Below, in pieces: positions 28,805-39,479 of a stretch of 47,500 nt of DNA. Position numbers and translations under genes: made by a program. Source of the DNA: Cristatella mucedo (lineage: Eukaryota > Bryozoa > Phylactolaemata > Cristatellidae); contig WPIO01000037.1 in assembly GCA_009760855.2 (NCBI GenBank), positions 387,501-435,000 on the forward strand. The letters run 5' to 3'. The notes below the pieces were generated by a model. The model was not told where the DNA came from, did no database searches, and worked only from the letters and a program-made list of their open reading frames with translations. How positions within the stretch are numbered: the first letter of the stretch is position 1; each line of letters opens with the position of its first letter.

Positions 28805-30910
28805 CTCTACCTCTACCTCTACCTCTACCTCTTGCTCTCTCTATGTACTCTTCCTCTGCGGCCGCCTCTCGTATGACACCACTGGTTTAATGCCGTGTAT
28901 AGACACCGACACCAAGCAACGCCTTCTGGAAGCCAAGTTGGAGCTGAAGAAGAGCAAGCGAAAAGATTACTACAAAATCCTCGGGGTTTCCAAGGATGCC
29001 TCAGACGACGATATCAAGAAAGCTTACAAGAAAAGAGCGCTGATTCATCACCCTGGTATGACCGGCTTACCCACACCCAATGAGCGCTCTGTGTGCTGCT
29101 GCTTCTATTGCTGGTGCTTCTACTGCTGGAGCTCCACCATTGGTGACCAGCAGCCAGTTGATATCGAAGCTGCACTATTGTTTCCCGACGTGTGCCTTTC
29201 TACTGCTAATGCCTCATGTCCGCGACCTCATGTCCGCAGACCGGCACTCACACGACACACCAGAGAAGCAGCGCGACGAAGAGCTCAAGTTCAAGGAGCT
29301 GGGCGAGGCGTACGCCGTGCTCAGCGATCCGAAGAAGAAGGCGAGATTCGACAGCGGACAAGACATGGAGGAAGCGAGTGGCCCAGGTACGTTGCTCCAC
29401 TGCACAGCGTTGCTGTCCCTGAGTCTTGGCCCACAGGGTAAGGTGCTCTCTCTTTACGACCCAGATCGTGGGTTCGAGTCTTGCAAGGGGCGATCCTTTA
29501 TCGCCCACTTTAATTGGTGGTGGTAGCCGTTTTAAGGCTCTTGTACGTCTATACAAATGAGATTGTGAAATCAGCTAAACCTTAATAAGTGGCTGCCGTG
29601 TTAAATCGTCTGCTTACACGGCACTGTAGCTGGGCGTTCCGTTGAGGTCGCCGCCCCTTTGCTTTCACGAAAGAAGCCACGTGCTCGACTGTTGTGAAGC
29701 TTACTACCATTCCAGTACATCTTGATTTGCATTGGCTGCACGTGCCTTTCTGTCCCTGTAGCTCTCTCTCTCGTTGGCTTGATGCAGGTCTCGGGAAACA
29801 CTAGAAAACGTGTGTTGACAATTCCAAAAAACGCTTGAAACTTGTCAACAGTGTGACCACACAGTTCCAGTGTGGTTTGAACTAACCACTGTCCAACACC
29901 ATTTCGTAAATAGAGGCAGAAGGCAAATAAGTCTTAGCGTGTGGCAACTTCTTATTGGTTATTGGTGAATTTGGTCTGCTGAGCCAGTCACGCATGAGAC
30001 CCGTCTGCTTGGCATCTGTTGGTATGCAAATGGGAGCCCAATTGGAGTAGCGCACAGATGCCTTGCTATCTGCAAACATCCGGCACTGCTTCTCGTCTTG
30101 CCCTGTATTAATTACAAAGAAGAATTATAAAAAACTATTAATTAAAAAAACTACTGCCAAAGCTGGTGTAGAATTTATTATCTGAGCTTATCTAAGATTT
30201 GGATAATTGATTTAGGCAACGAGCAGCAAATTAACTGCCGGAAGCTCTTTACACGAGATTAGTGTGTCAGTATTTGTTATTTGTTGGTAGCGAAACTCCC
30301 GAACTGGCTCCTCATTCCTCATTAGGCAACACCTACCAAGCTGCTTGCCGCCAAATTTGTTACACTGCAACAAGTTACCTTTTTAACATTCGTAGAGTCA
30401 GGACCTGCTCAATAGGATAGGCCGGCAGCTGTGAACGTTAGCAGCTCCGAGAGGGTTGATACACAATGTGGCTACAGGGCCACCGAGCTCGTTAGGCCGC
30501 TTGCCCGACTAAGGTCAAGGTCGAGGTCCTTCGCACGAAGCTCCTGAATGGAGATCGAGTTCTCTTGGGGCGCTATACAAATGAATTATATGCCCGTGAA
30601 TTATACAGTCAGCAGCAATGGCCGTCAGCAATGTGTGCACGGGGTGCTGGTGGGTCGGGCCCGGCAGAGTGCGAATGCGTACGATGCGAGCTGCCGGCGC
30701 TCGGTAGCATCAGTGGTCAGCTCGTTTAATTGTTTCCATATTGCAGGCGACTTCGACCCGAACACGATTTTTCAAATGTTCTTCGGCGGTGGCGGTGCCG
30801 CGGGTGGAATGGAGGACATGTTCGTCGGCGGGGCACCTCGAGGTCACCGACACCACGGACGAAGAGGCGGATTCCCGGGAGCGCCATCGGGCTACACGTT
30901 CCAGTTCTAG
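18711..30910 (+). CDS. DNAJC7: DnaJ homolog subfamily C member 7 (TPR2) orthologue, complete, 12 exons
   Basis: The coding exons are 18711-18775, 20991-21216, 26539-26652, 26919-26993, 27245-27363, 27581-27734, 27856-28020, 28227-28318, 28442-28515, 28903-29055, 29240-29386 and 30747-30910. They sum to 1548 nt and 515 aa in one frame, against 494 aa in human. Residues 26 to about 360 are TPR repeats in two blocks. The carboxylate-clamp type GN and NR pairs are at G35-N36 and N67-R68 in the first block, and G263-N264 and N299-R300 in the second. The J domain spans about residues 382-450, with DYYKILGV at 383-390 and the HPD motif at 411-413. A Gly-rich tail ends in FQF. In the family, the TPR blocks bind the C-termini of HSP70 and HSP90, the J domain stimulates HSP70 ATPase, and the cytosolic protein passes clients back from HSP90 to HSP70. 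All introns are GT-AG. No frame break or missing key residue is seen. Confidence 0.95.
20311..20352. repeat. 14-bp inverted repeat
   Basis: CTTCCGACCTGCAG and its perfect complement, separated by 14 bp, in DNAJC7 intron 1. Confidence 0.9.
20991..21216 (+). CDS. DNAJC7: DNAJC7 exon 2, TPR 1-2
   Basis: The exon has 75 codons after a ctgtttag acceptor and ends before gtacgc. It carries the first two TPRs, including [19 protein letters not shown] and [17 protein letters not shown], both close to vertebrate DNAJC7. The following intron of 5.3 kb holds two LINE fragments. Confidence 0.95.
21416..22054 (+). mobile_element. 3' fragment of a second non-LTR retrotransposon with (ACATT)n tail
   Basis: Near 21600 the plus strand reads [20 protein letters not shown], and near 21745-21790 it reads [18 protein letters not shown] across frames. 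These are the usual C-terminal motifs (HGLAPxYL, FSxAxPRLWNSLP) of non-LTR elements. It ends in GACATTACATTACATTACA, unlike the (ATT)n family. DNAJC7 intron 2. Confidence 0.75.
22086..23640 (+). mobile_element. Degenerate CR1/L2-like LINE (RT region to 3' end)
   Basis: It carries [50 protein letters not shown] and later [20 protein letters not shown] with [14 protein letters not shown], in broken frames. The 3' end has the same tail as the copy near 3 kb. The YxDD block is deleted. It lies in DNAJC7 intron 2. Confidence 0.85.
23641..25598. other. DNAJC7 intron 2, no feature seen
   Basis: Between the LINE copy and the 27-bp duplication I see no exon, RNA gene or clear repeat. The reading frames are short and AT-rich. 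Confidence 0.6.
25599..25652. repeat. 27-bp perfect tandem duplication
   Basis: Two identical units (CTTAGCTTGCTGTGCGCCAG plus TCGCCTT) back to back in DNAJC7 intron 2. Confidence 0.95.
25731..25800 (-). mobile_element. LINE 3' tail copy, diverged
   Basis: GTGCCCTAAGAGAACTTAAT then CAGGCACTTCACATG; no ATT run remains. It directly abuts a partial SINE. Confidence 0.6.
25801..25863 (-). mobile_element. Partial tRNA-like SINE head
   Basis: On the minus strand it reads TGGCCCACTGGTTAGGGCGA and GTTGTGGGCTCGATATCCGC, A- and B-box-like halves of the SINE head. The body is missing. Confidence 0.5.
26539..26652 (+). CDS. DNAJC7: DNAJC7 exon 3, TPR 3
   Basis: The exon has 38 codons ([20 protein letters not shown] plus 18), phase 0 at both ends, with a ccctctcag acceptor and a gtgagg donor. 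It aligns with the human GHLREGKCHLSLGN segment. Confidence 0.93.
26919..26993 (+). CDS. DNAJC7: DNAJC7 exon 4, inter-TPR helix
   Basis: The exon has 25 codons ending DYERGDFRR before gttagt. It matches the human segment ending EKRDFRK. Confidence 0.88.
27101..27184. repeat. (TCC)n microsatellite
   Basis: An uninterrupted 84-bp TCC run inside the 251-bp DNAJC7 intron 4, ending 60 bp before the exon 5 acceptor. Confidence 0.95.
27245..27363 (+). CDS. DNAJC7: DNAJC7 exon 5, central TPRs
   Basis: The exon starts [13 protein letters not shown] and contains [19 protein letters not shown], matching the human LKAECLAMLGRYPEAQ. It leaves two bases (AA) before gtaggt. The preceding 251-bp intron holds a TCC microsatellite. 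Confidence 0.93.
27581..27734 (+). CDS. DNAJC7: DNAJC7 exon 6, central TPRs
   Basis: The exon's first base completes an Asn codon. The segment [19 protein letters not shown] is nearly identical to the human DALYVRGLCLYYEDCIEKA. The acceptor is gctgcag and the donor gtacgc. Confidence 0.95.
27856..28020 (+). CDS. DNAJC7: DNAJC7 exon 7, second TPR block
   Basis: The exon has 55 codons with [19 protein letters not shown] and LFCNRA, the second clamp. The acceptor is ggttccag and the donor gtgagc, with intron 6 of 121 bp before it. Confidence 0.95.
28227..28318 (+). CDS. DNAJC7: DNAJC7 exon 8, TPR
   Basis: The exon encodes [20 protein letters not shown] then [10 protein letters not shown], and two bases (TG) before gtaggc. 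It aligns with the human [20 protein letters not shown] and what follows. Confidence 0.93.
28442..28515 (+). CDS. DNAJC7: DNAJC7 exon 9, last TPR
   Basis: The first base completes a Cys codon. [20 protein letters not shown] matches the human [20 protein letters not shown]. The exon leaves one base (G) before gtgagc. The following intron carries a TC tract and a CTCTAC hexamer repeat. Confidence 0.93.
28716..28832. repeat. (TC)n plus (CTCTAC)n
   Basis: About 80 bp of TC followed by five CTCTAC hexamers, in DNAJC7 intron 9. Confidence 0.95.
28903..29055 (+). CDS. DNAJC7: DNAJC7 exon 10, J domain start
   Basis: The exon contains [17 protein letters not shown], identical to human over this run, and ends IHHP plus the first base of the Asp codon of HPD. 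The donor is gtatga. Confidence 0.96.
29240..29386 (+). CDS. DNAJC7: DNAJC7 exon 11, J domain end
   Basis: Its first two bases complete the HPD Asp. [19 protein letters not shown] and [15 protein letters not shown] are typical J-domain helices III and IV. It leaves one base (G) before gtacgt. Confidence 0.96.
29430..29580 (+). mobile_element. tRNA-derived SINE
   Basis: CAGGGTAAGGTGCTCTCTCT, GATCGTGGGTTCGAGTCTTG (B box), GATCCTTTATCGCCCAC and a 3' end ATTGTGAAATCAGC. It lies in DNAJC7 intron 11. Confidence 0.75.
30543..30592 (+). mobile_element. Short LINE tail fragment
   Basis: GAGATCGAGTTCTCTTGGGG then CGCTATACAAATGAATTAT matches the very end of the family tail. It lies in the last DNAJC7 intron. 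Confidence 0.45.
30747..30910 (+). CDS. DNAJC7: DNAJC7 exon 12, Gly-rich C-terminus and stop
   Basis: The exon starts at an attgcag acceptor and encodes [20 protein letters not shown], a Met/Gly/Arg/His stretch and a terminal FQF, then TAG at 30908-30910. The human tail is likewise DFDANNIFKAFFGG and ends FFFQFG. Confidence 0.94.
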
Positions 30911-33100
30911 ACGGCTCGTGGCCGTAGCCCCGTTGGTCGCCATTCGACAGCGGTCCGAGGCGAGCCAAGTTCTATTGGCTGACAGCCAGCAGAGCGTCGC
31001 TGGCGGCTCGATCGACCAGCCATTGGCTTCAGCTTCCAATCTTCCTAGCACTGGAGCGCGAGCGAACGATCGGCGAGTGGGCTCTCTCGCGAGCCACTGC
31101 CGGGGTGCATGCCGACCCGCCCTCGGAGTTTACACGATTCGGCGGCGCTCAGGCGATTGCACGTTGCTCTCACGCCGAGAAGCAGCTGCCACCGACGGCG
31201 GTGCAGCGCTGCTGGGCCTGCCACTGCAGCAGCACACGTCTAGGGCTTGACATCATGGCGCTCGGCCGGCCGCCTGCCACTCACCCGTCGTCTCCTGGCG
31301 CCGAGAGCGCCTTTGTGCAACCGTTTAGGATTTGCAAAAGCCACGTGTGCCGCCGCGCAGCTCACTTGCGCGCACGCGCTCTATGAATCGTGCATCGTGG
31401 TCCTTCGTCAGAAGCCTCAGTTTGATTGCGGTCCTGCAAAACGTCGACGTTTAAGTCGGTTAGCCTGACGTCTGAGTAGGCGGCCGAAGCCATTCCCTGC
31501 CGGCTTGCCGTGCGGCCCAGTTTTCAGGTCGGGCTCGCGGGTCGTGCAGGGGTCGTTAAGGGCTCGTTGCTTGGCAATTTCTCTGCCTGCCTACCCGAAC
31601 GGCCTTGCACACATGCAGAGGACCTTTGTCGCTCACCTATGCTGGTCTTTACAGTGCTTCTGGCTGGCATTAAATTGGACCTGTCATTGTGCTAGATCCT
31701 CTTATACGTACCGTTGCTCCGTTCTTTCATAGTCCCTAGTGGGCGCCTGTCTGCCGACTTGCTTCGATCATTGAAGACCGATAGCGAGCTGGTGAACCCT
31801 GCGATGGTCGACAGTGGACAATAGCCGGTCCTGGTGGGCATGCGAGCTCGGCTACCCGGTGCAGGCTTTGTGCATTGCAGTGGTAGCAGCGTACTGCCAT
31901 GTTAAGTGCAGCGCTGGCAGCGTGAGCCAGAGAGGTGTCGCTGTTCCTCCGAAGAGCACAGCTGAAAGCAAGGTGCAGCGGTGCCAGCGCACGTGCACCT
32001 TGTCGTGTGCGTGTGAAGCTGCCCACGCAGAGAGTTTGGCTGCGTCCTGTTGTGCCCTCACCTGGGCTCTGTTGGTGTAGGCATGTTCATTATTCTTAGC
32101 TTGTGCTGTGCTACCATTTGCGATCGCAGCATCGCTGTCATTCTTCGGTCGTTCACCAGTTTCTTCCTGCCTCTTTCGGCTCACGTGGCTATTGCATCCT
32201 GCAAATTTGATCCGTTCTTGTCCTCGAGAAAGCTACCCAGTGTAAGCACGAAGCAGCAACCTGCCCCCCCCCCCAATCCCAAGCGCTTTCCTTCCAAGCA
32301 GCTTCCTCCTTCGACTACGAGGTACTCGTGTCGTCTGCATGGTTGCAATTGCTCCTTCGCAACACGACGTTGCTCTAGACGGCATGGCACGATGCATTCT
32401 GTAATCGAAGGAAACTCAAAACGTCTGAGGTATTGGTCAATTGTATCACCAGGCCTACAGGTAGAGGTCAGAGCCAGTCCCTCGGTCGAGCCCCTCAGCA
32501 AAATCCGGAAACAAATTCAAAGCTGGCCGAATCGTCCGTCCTGCTGTACCCGAGTAGCGAATGGTGGTTCGGGAATGGTGGTGATGCAATTTTACTCTGT
32601 CATGCGTTTGCTGGCCAGGGCTTAGCTAACGCCCCCCCCCCCCCGTAATTATCAGAATTTCGCGGACCGATATCATCTATACCGATGGCACCCAGATACC
32701 TGTAGACTTACGGTTCAAAGGTGAATGAATGTAAGCACAACACGAATTAGATTGGGATCGACTGAATCGACGCCCCTTCAGCAGCGAATAGAACCTAGCT
32801 CAGTTCTGTGACAGCGATGAATCTGTATGCTGTCAACTGCATGTTAGATATCAGTAAATAATGATCGTAAGGATGAGCTACCGGATGGAATTCGGAGTCG
32901 AATGGAGCTTGCAGCAATGCTCACTCGCATGCAACATTGCAACACTGGACTGGAAATATCAGCGCCCGACGGACGAGCACTCTTAGCATGGGGATCGTCT
33001 TACCCGCTACTTCAGCTGTCTTGGTCGATTGATCTTCGAGCCTAATTATGTTAACCATTTACGCTGGGTTCGTTGTGGGCTTTAGATTAGCATACAAACT
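30911..33100. other. DNAJC7 3' UTR and intergenic sequence
   Basis: GC-rich to about 32.1 kb, then more neutral. It holds short open frames only, with two C-runs (32267 and 32632). No protein or RNA gene was recognised. Confidence 0.55.
31669..31674 (+). terminator. Possible DNAJC7 poly(A) signal (ATTAAA)
   Basis: ATTAAA lies about 760 bp after the stop codon, and I noticed no AATAAA between the two. It would give a plausible 3' UTR, but a hexamer of this kind arises easily by chance. Confidence 0.25.
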
Positions 33101-33109
33101 GGTATGCTT

Positions 33110-33228
33110 GAGTTAAATGACTAACCATTAATCTGTGCTAACAATTCGATCGTGTTTTATTTGCAGCAATTGTAAAGCGCCTAGAAAGATATTGAGTTCT
33201 CTGAGGGTACTTTATAAAATGCATTAAC
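33110..33228 (+). mobile_element. LINE 3' tail copy
   Basis: ATTCGATCGTG, TTTGCAGCAATTGTAAAGCG, CCTAGAAAGATATTGAG and TTCTCTGAGGGTACTTTATA in the sense orientation. It lies just before the 630-bp TC tract. Confidence 0.75.
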
Positions 33229-33292
33229 AGTATTGTATTATCTTTTGTCTAACTAACTCGCCAAAGCACTGCAGTGTCTTGAATCATTTTGA

Positions 33293-33929
<637 letters not shown>

Positions 33930-33959
33930 GCCTATCCAGTCTTGTATGAGCTACAGATC

Positions 33960-34570
33960 GTTACGTTTATTCCAGGCTTTGTACTGCGATTCTAATACAA
34001 GGAAGAACTCGGCGGCAGTGAACTCGGCGGCCGCAATGAAATCTACAAGCTGCATATTGAATGGAAGAGCATTGGGAAGGTCGGGAAGTTACACAGACAG
34101 TATTGAGGAAACAATTTGCGGAAAGGTTCGCAACTTACGCTTGAAGCTCTCAGAATAGTCGAAAGCTAGTCTTTTAGCAAAAGAGGTAAACCATTTTCAT
34201 TCAAAGCTCTGAGCAAGCCTCTAGAAGCTCCGAGTGAAACTGCTGCATGTTACCAAGCGGGAGTCATTCGAGACTTATAGCATAGCGCTCTGGTAGTATG
34301 CCCTAAAAGGGTGTGGAAGCAGCAGTTCGGAATCGTTCAGGCGTCACGACGCCATGTTTAAATACAGGACAAAATGTTCGGCCCCTTTAGAAAATTCGTC
34401 TGTCATGTCACTTGTGGTGTTAAATTACTAGAGTTCACTAAGAGTTGCCGCAATACACTCTGCTCGCTATTTAGAGCCTTTCAAACAAATTTGGCAAAAC
34501 GGCGTCGCTGACAAATGCTAGACCCTCTCATATACAGCTTTTGCATGCGGCGACGCCAGCTGATTCTCCC
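33960..34570. other. Intergenic, nothing recognised
   Basis: Between the TC tract and the SINE no coding signal or repeat was identified. Confidence 0.5.
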
Positions 34571-34580
34571 AACAAAAAAG

Positions 34581-34713
34581 CGCTGATTCAACAGCCTCAT
34601 TTATTAAGCTGCAGAAGATCCTTTGTGCCTGTCACTACCGCTCTCAGTGGGCACAAAAGGATTGTCCTCACAGCAGGACTCGAACCCGCAATACGTGATG
34701 ACGTAACAATAGC
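34581..34713 (-). mobile_element. tRNA-derived SINE
   Basis: On the minus strand it reads GCGGGTTCGAGTCCTGCTG (B box), AGCGGTAGTGACAGGC and the 3' motif GAGGCTGTTGAATCAGCGC. The A-box end is decayed. Confidence 0.72.
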
Positions 34714-35100
34714 CAAATAGTTGTATGGCGACCGTTGAGAACAATTAGTATCTAGGCGCGTTACAGATGATGCTAACCATGATTTCGCATGAAATTGGAT
34801 CCCGCATTTTCCTTTATTTTTCAAGGTGCGCGAGCATCCGAGGAAAGCGCGATACATGTCGCAGCAGCGTGGACATCTTGGGAGAACCCCTTCGGCTCAG
34901 AGCGCTTAGCCGAAACTTTGCTGCTGCCCCGCCCTCCTTCCCAGCCATCCGGGACATCGGTTCGCCGCCGCAATGGACGAGTGCTAAGGATTCGTTACCC
35001 TACGTCCCAACATTCCCGAGCGCATCCTACAGGAGTGCATCCTACGGGTGGTCTTTTAGCTGCGCTCGCTAGCTCGACCGACAGCCCCGCCGCTTGCTAA

Positions 35101-35192
35101 CTGGCAGCAGCGTGCGCAGGCTGGCGCGCGCGCGCGCTGCCAGCATCCCCACGTCGTCCTCCGCCGTTTTTATCGGCGAAGGACGACGTGGG
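35101..35192. repeat. Two adjacent hairpins
   Basis: CTGGCAGC at 35101 pairs with GCTGCCAG ending at 35143 across a CG-alternating run. CCCACGTCGTCCT (35148-35160) pairs with AGGACGACGTGGG (35180-35192). Confidence 0.85.
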
Positions 35193-35593
35193 ATTGCTGC
35201 GCACCGTTTTACTGGTCCAAGTGGCCGAAGAGAAATTAGGTTCGCGGAAGCGGTCGCGAGCGGTGCACGATGCATTCGGAGCGACATTACGGTCGGTACT
35301 CGATTGAGCGGCGCCCTCTCTAAAATGCCCTCGTTCGGTCCGCGGCATTCGCACTCCAATAAATCACTGCACTAAATCGCTTTGCAACCGTATCCATTCG
35401 AATTGAGATGTGTCCCGGGTTATGAATTGCTGCTCAATGTTCATGCTTTGGCCATTTCATGGCCCTTTAACGGTTGCTTGTGGGCGAGCTATTGAATTGT
35501 GGCCATTGATATGGGCGGCTGCCTTTTTATGTCTGTTTACGACCTCGCCCTTTGATATATACGTAAATATACATATATATTTATTTATCTATA

Positions 35594-35687
35594 CGCGCCC
35601 TCACTCGGGCCGGCGCGCCACAGCCAACTGCCCAATGCACCCTTGCTCGGCAGTTGGCTGTAGCGCGCCGGCCCGAGTGAGGGCGCG
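35594..35687. repeat. 39-bp inverted repeat with 16-bp loop
   Basis: Arms 35594-35632 and 35649-35687 match with a single mismatch and include GGCCGGCGCGC and AGCCAACTGCC. No coding sequence or promoter was recognised next to it. Confidence 0.95.
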
Positions 35688-36639
35688 TTCGAAATACCCC
35701 TTTGAGGCATTCGTGAGCGTGCGGATTTGTGCCGAAGAGTTCCGTCGGGTGCAATTTATTTTGGCGTCATTCATCGAGCTAGTTTTCGTCTTAAATTAAT
35801 CTAATCCGTTACCGCACTAGGCTCGTAACCGAGGCCATTCGAAACCCAGATCGTGATTTTCCATCTGGCATTATGGGAAAAATTCTAATTCCTTCCGGAA
35901 TCCGGAAAAAAACGCTAAAAGCCATGCCTGGAGTAAACAATATAGGAAAAAGTCAGCTCAAATCTTCACATTTTGTAACTGCCTGAAACTAATGAAAAGA
36001 AGAATTAAGAGCCAAAGAGAGGTGAGCGCTGCGTACACTAATAACATCCTAATAACTAAACAACATATTCATGGCAACAAAAACATCAAAGCGCACCTAA
36101 AAACACAAAAGCAGCAACAATAAAAAACAGCACTACAGACCCTTTTGACTTTTTTATATTGGCCGAATGCTCCTGCCCGAAAAAGCGAACGGTGACAAGC
36201 AAACGCTGTTTCGCTCGGTTGGAAGAAACGACCCGACCGACTGACTTTACTGGCCATTGGAAGTGCCTCGGTGAGACATTTTGCCAATGCATCCTCGTGC
36301 GTGTGTTCCGTCTCCGATGCAGTATCCGCTCGTGGTGTGGAAGCATGGGGTGTCACCACTCTTTGCGGAGGTTTTACCCCACCCTCATCCAACCCTTGCG
36401 GTGTAATGCCGCCACCTCGTCAGTCTCTCGGAGGCTCAGTTGAGCACTCAATACATTGCTACTAATTCTTTTGCCTTCCGGTTCCATTTTTGGAAATCTT
36501 TTACTCGCGATATATTCAAAGGCTCTACTATGTTCGAATAGTCACGAACCTCCTACGCGCCGGTTGGATTCGTTTCACTAAATCACTTTCAAGCATACGG
36601 CGCGTAGGATCCAATCGGTCGACTGGGCGAGAGACGGTC

Positions 36640-37740
36640 GTGCGGACGCTGCCAGCTCTATTCTGCGCTGCCAGCAGCAGGATTGTGGCCGTCGCCTTCA
36701 CAGTGAAGCTGCGCGCGCGAGCGCTCGCAGCGCTTCGTGACAACTGCGCCGCAGGATATGGACACTGACCGCGCGCTTTCGGCGGCGCCGCCGATTATTC
36801 GCGAGCCGAAGCCCGACGGCGCACCATTTCGCGCGGCGGCCGGCGCTCAGAAGCCCCGCCCGGGGAAACGCCAAGAAGTTGGAATACGTCGAAGCCGGAA
36901 CTACATCGCGTTTCAATTGGCGCAAAATTCAATTTCGCCGCCGGTCGGTCGCACGGCGAGCCTCGACCGTAGCGCCGCCCGCCTAGCGTGCGGCGCCGTG
37001 CAGCCGCGGCTACACGGCGGCAGCGGCTGTTGTTCTTGTGGAGTCTCACGGAGACGCGAGCGAGCGCGGACGTGAGCGGTCGACGAGATTCGATCTCTAT
37101 TTCTTTCAAAGCGTATGCGTACGAGAGCTCGGCGAATCTCCGCAATTGCTCGACTATTGGCCGCATCGGTGCGGAGTGCATGAGTGCAACGGCGCCGCGA
37201 TCGTTGTAGCACCAGCATGCATCCGGTGGGCGAAACAGCGATCGCGAGCTCTCAGGCACGCGCGCGAGCACCACTCTGGGTCGGTCGTCGACGAGCGCGG
37301 CGGCGCGGGCCGGCTTCGGCAGCTGGCGGGCGGTTGCTTCGCGAGGCCGCCTTCAAACTTGGGCGTAGTTTTCGCTTCTTCTTTTTGGCGTGCGCTTCAT
37401 TCCTTCACCGGCGGCGACGTGCGCGTCGGCCGCGAAGCCGTCGGTCGGTCGGTCGGTCGAGGCCAGCCGCTGCCGCCGCCGCCACGTCCATCTTTCTCTA
37501 GCCTCGGCGCTGGCGAGCCGCCGCGGACCGGCCCGTCCGTTAGGTTGAATTGCGCAGCCAGCGCAGCGCTGCCCGGCGCTCCGAGCTGCCTAAAGATGAG
37601 AGTTTACGCAGCTCATTTCCCTTCTTTGCCGTCCCGCTAGCTCGGCGATTTCTACTGAGTACGATCGCGCGAAGCGAGGTGCTACGAACGCACTCTGCGG
37701 CTTTTCAGCAACTTAAGTCCTCGAGCAGCAAGCCTCGCGC
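36640..37740. other. CpG-dense intergenic block
   Basis: High density of CG dinucleotides, GC-rich low-order repeats such as (TCGG)n near 37437-37459, and long open frames on both strands that mostly lack good ATG starts. I recognise no protein in it. It may be the CpG-island promoter of an unseen transcript, or simply GC-rich repeat DNA. Confidence 0.4.
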
Positions 37741-37829
37741 CTGAAACGGCGGCATGCTAAATCGGCCAGAGCATGCCTGATATTCACATTTCGCGGTTTC
37801 CGAATTGAAACGCCTGGCTCGTAATCCCG

Positions 37830-38100
37830 ACTATGCAAAGCTGCTATCTATCCAAGATAGCATTAAAAAAAAGCAAGGTGCGGGTGACTTCGTTACTGCC
37901 GCCGCGTTCTGCTGCTGTCGGCATACCTGCGTGCATCGGCGCTGCGCCTATACGTCGTCAGCGGCGATACGAGGGTCGCAGCTTCGCCGGCTTCGCCGTC
38001 GCGCGTCGACTGAGACGAGCGTCGTTGCGTTAAGCTGCGTTTTCAGCTTCTGATGATTCTGTCCGGACGTGGAAGCCGCTACGCCCTGCTTGTAACGCAG
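37830..38100 (+). repeat. Diverged dispersed repeat, copy 1
   Basis: Blocks GGCATACCTGCGTGC and TTCTGTCCGGACGTGGAAGC then CGCTACGCCCTGCTTGTA recur in the same order at 41360-41585. Confidence 0.4.
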
Positions 38101-38469
38101 CAGCGAATGCAACGCACGGCCGGCCTTGGCAATTGCTTGACTTGTCGGATCTGGCGCCACGCAGCACGCTAAAGAGTTTTAGAAGCTGCACCGGGTGCTT
38201 GCATAGATATTGTGACGACGGTAGCACGGCTCGAAGCAGCAATCGAGAGCAAGCAAATAGCCGAATGCAAAATGTCCACGTCGTTGACGTCGAGCGGTCT
38301 ATTCGACGACTTCCGGAGGGATACGGCACCAGGACCAACGCCGCAGATGTCCATTCTATACGATTTAAACAATATATTGTGACGTATTCGTTTCCTAGAA
38401 TTTACAATTCAGGAATTATTAATTGTCTCAAGCACTGCCGTCACCTGACCGGCTAAGCTGGCGCACGCT

Positions 38470-38536
38470 AAGCGCCTAGAGAGAGATTATTGCGTTCTCT
38501 GGGGGCGCTCTATCGAGTGTATTATTATTCTTGTGT
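38470..38536 (+). mobile_element. LINE 3' tail copy
   Basis: AGCGCCTAGAGAGAGATT, GTTCTCTGGGGGCGCTCTAT and TATTATTATT. Only the last 65 bp remain. Confidence 0.65.
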
Positions 38537-38971
38537 TTCAGAGGCTCTTTGTGGGGGAGATAGCTCTCCGGGGGGGGGGGGTTCGACGTTGCCTGCCGAC
38601 CAACCGATTGTGTAGAGCGCTTGCTTGCTCGTGTCTTTTGCACGATGGTAGTCTGCAACGGCTGCTGGCTCCGTGAGCCATTGGCGACCAATCGAAAGTG
38701 CTGCAGTTTGTACTATGCCAGTGTCTAAAGCAACTAGGCATAGCTGGACTAATGCAAATTCCTCGGGACGAGTTCAACCTTTGCCCTTTGTCCTTCAACC
38801 TTTGCTCAGCTCTGTATGAGCTTCTGACGCGCTTCTGCTGCAGCCGCCGCGAGCTCGATTCGCTGCAGGAGCTTGCAAGCGAAGAGATGGACCGCAGCTC
38901 GAGCGATCTGGCTCTCATCTTAGCCAGGAGCATACCCAGGAGAGTAGTGGCCGCGGATGTGATGCGTTTGT

Positions 38972-39075
38972 GATAATAATAATAATAATAATTCACTTGA
39001 TAAAGCGCCCTCAGAGAACTTAATCTCTCTCTAGGCGCTTTACATTTGCTGTAAAGTGAAATGCAATTGATTAGA
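38972..39075 (-). mobile_element. LINE 3' tail copy
   Basis: ATAATAATAATAATAATAAT, AAGCGCCCTCAGAGAACTTA, CTAGGCGCTTTACATTTGCT and AAATGCAATTGATT. It is well preserved. Confidence 0.8.
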
Positions 39076-39434
39076 TATTATGTTTGGTGTTATGTCTATC
39101 TTATTAACTTACCTCTATGTAGCATCAGCGCTTGCCTGCAGTTTCCGTCTCGGTGTTTGCAGATTCCAACTCTGGGTATTCCTACGCCCGGATCGGCAAC
39201 ACACGCGTTGCAGGCTAGCGACAGTCTTAAGTAATTTCGGAGGCACATGGCATAGACTGCTGGCGCCCACCATCCGCAAACATAACAGGATGGACTATAG
39301 GCATTGATCTTGCCCCGAGGGGGCGAAATGGGGCGTGTCTGGTGGCCTGACCGCCTGATGAGCTGCATCGGGCGGGGGGGGGGGAGGGGAGGCATAGTTC
39401 ATTGGCCCCTTTCTCTACCAACATTCATAACTCC

Positions 39435-39448
39435 GTAGAGAGAGAGGG

Positions 39449-39479
<31 letters not shown>

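Noticed and set aside
36737-37640. Open frames of 112-200 codons on both strands in the CpG block
   Set aside because: They lack ATG starts or a recognisable domain and overlap each other on both strands, as expected of GC-rich DNA with few stop codons.
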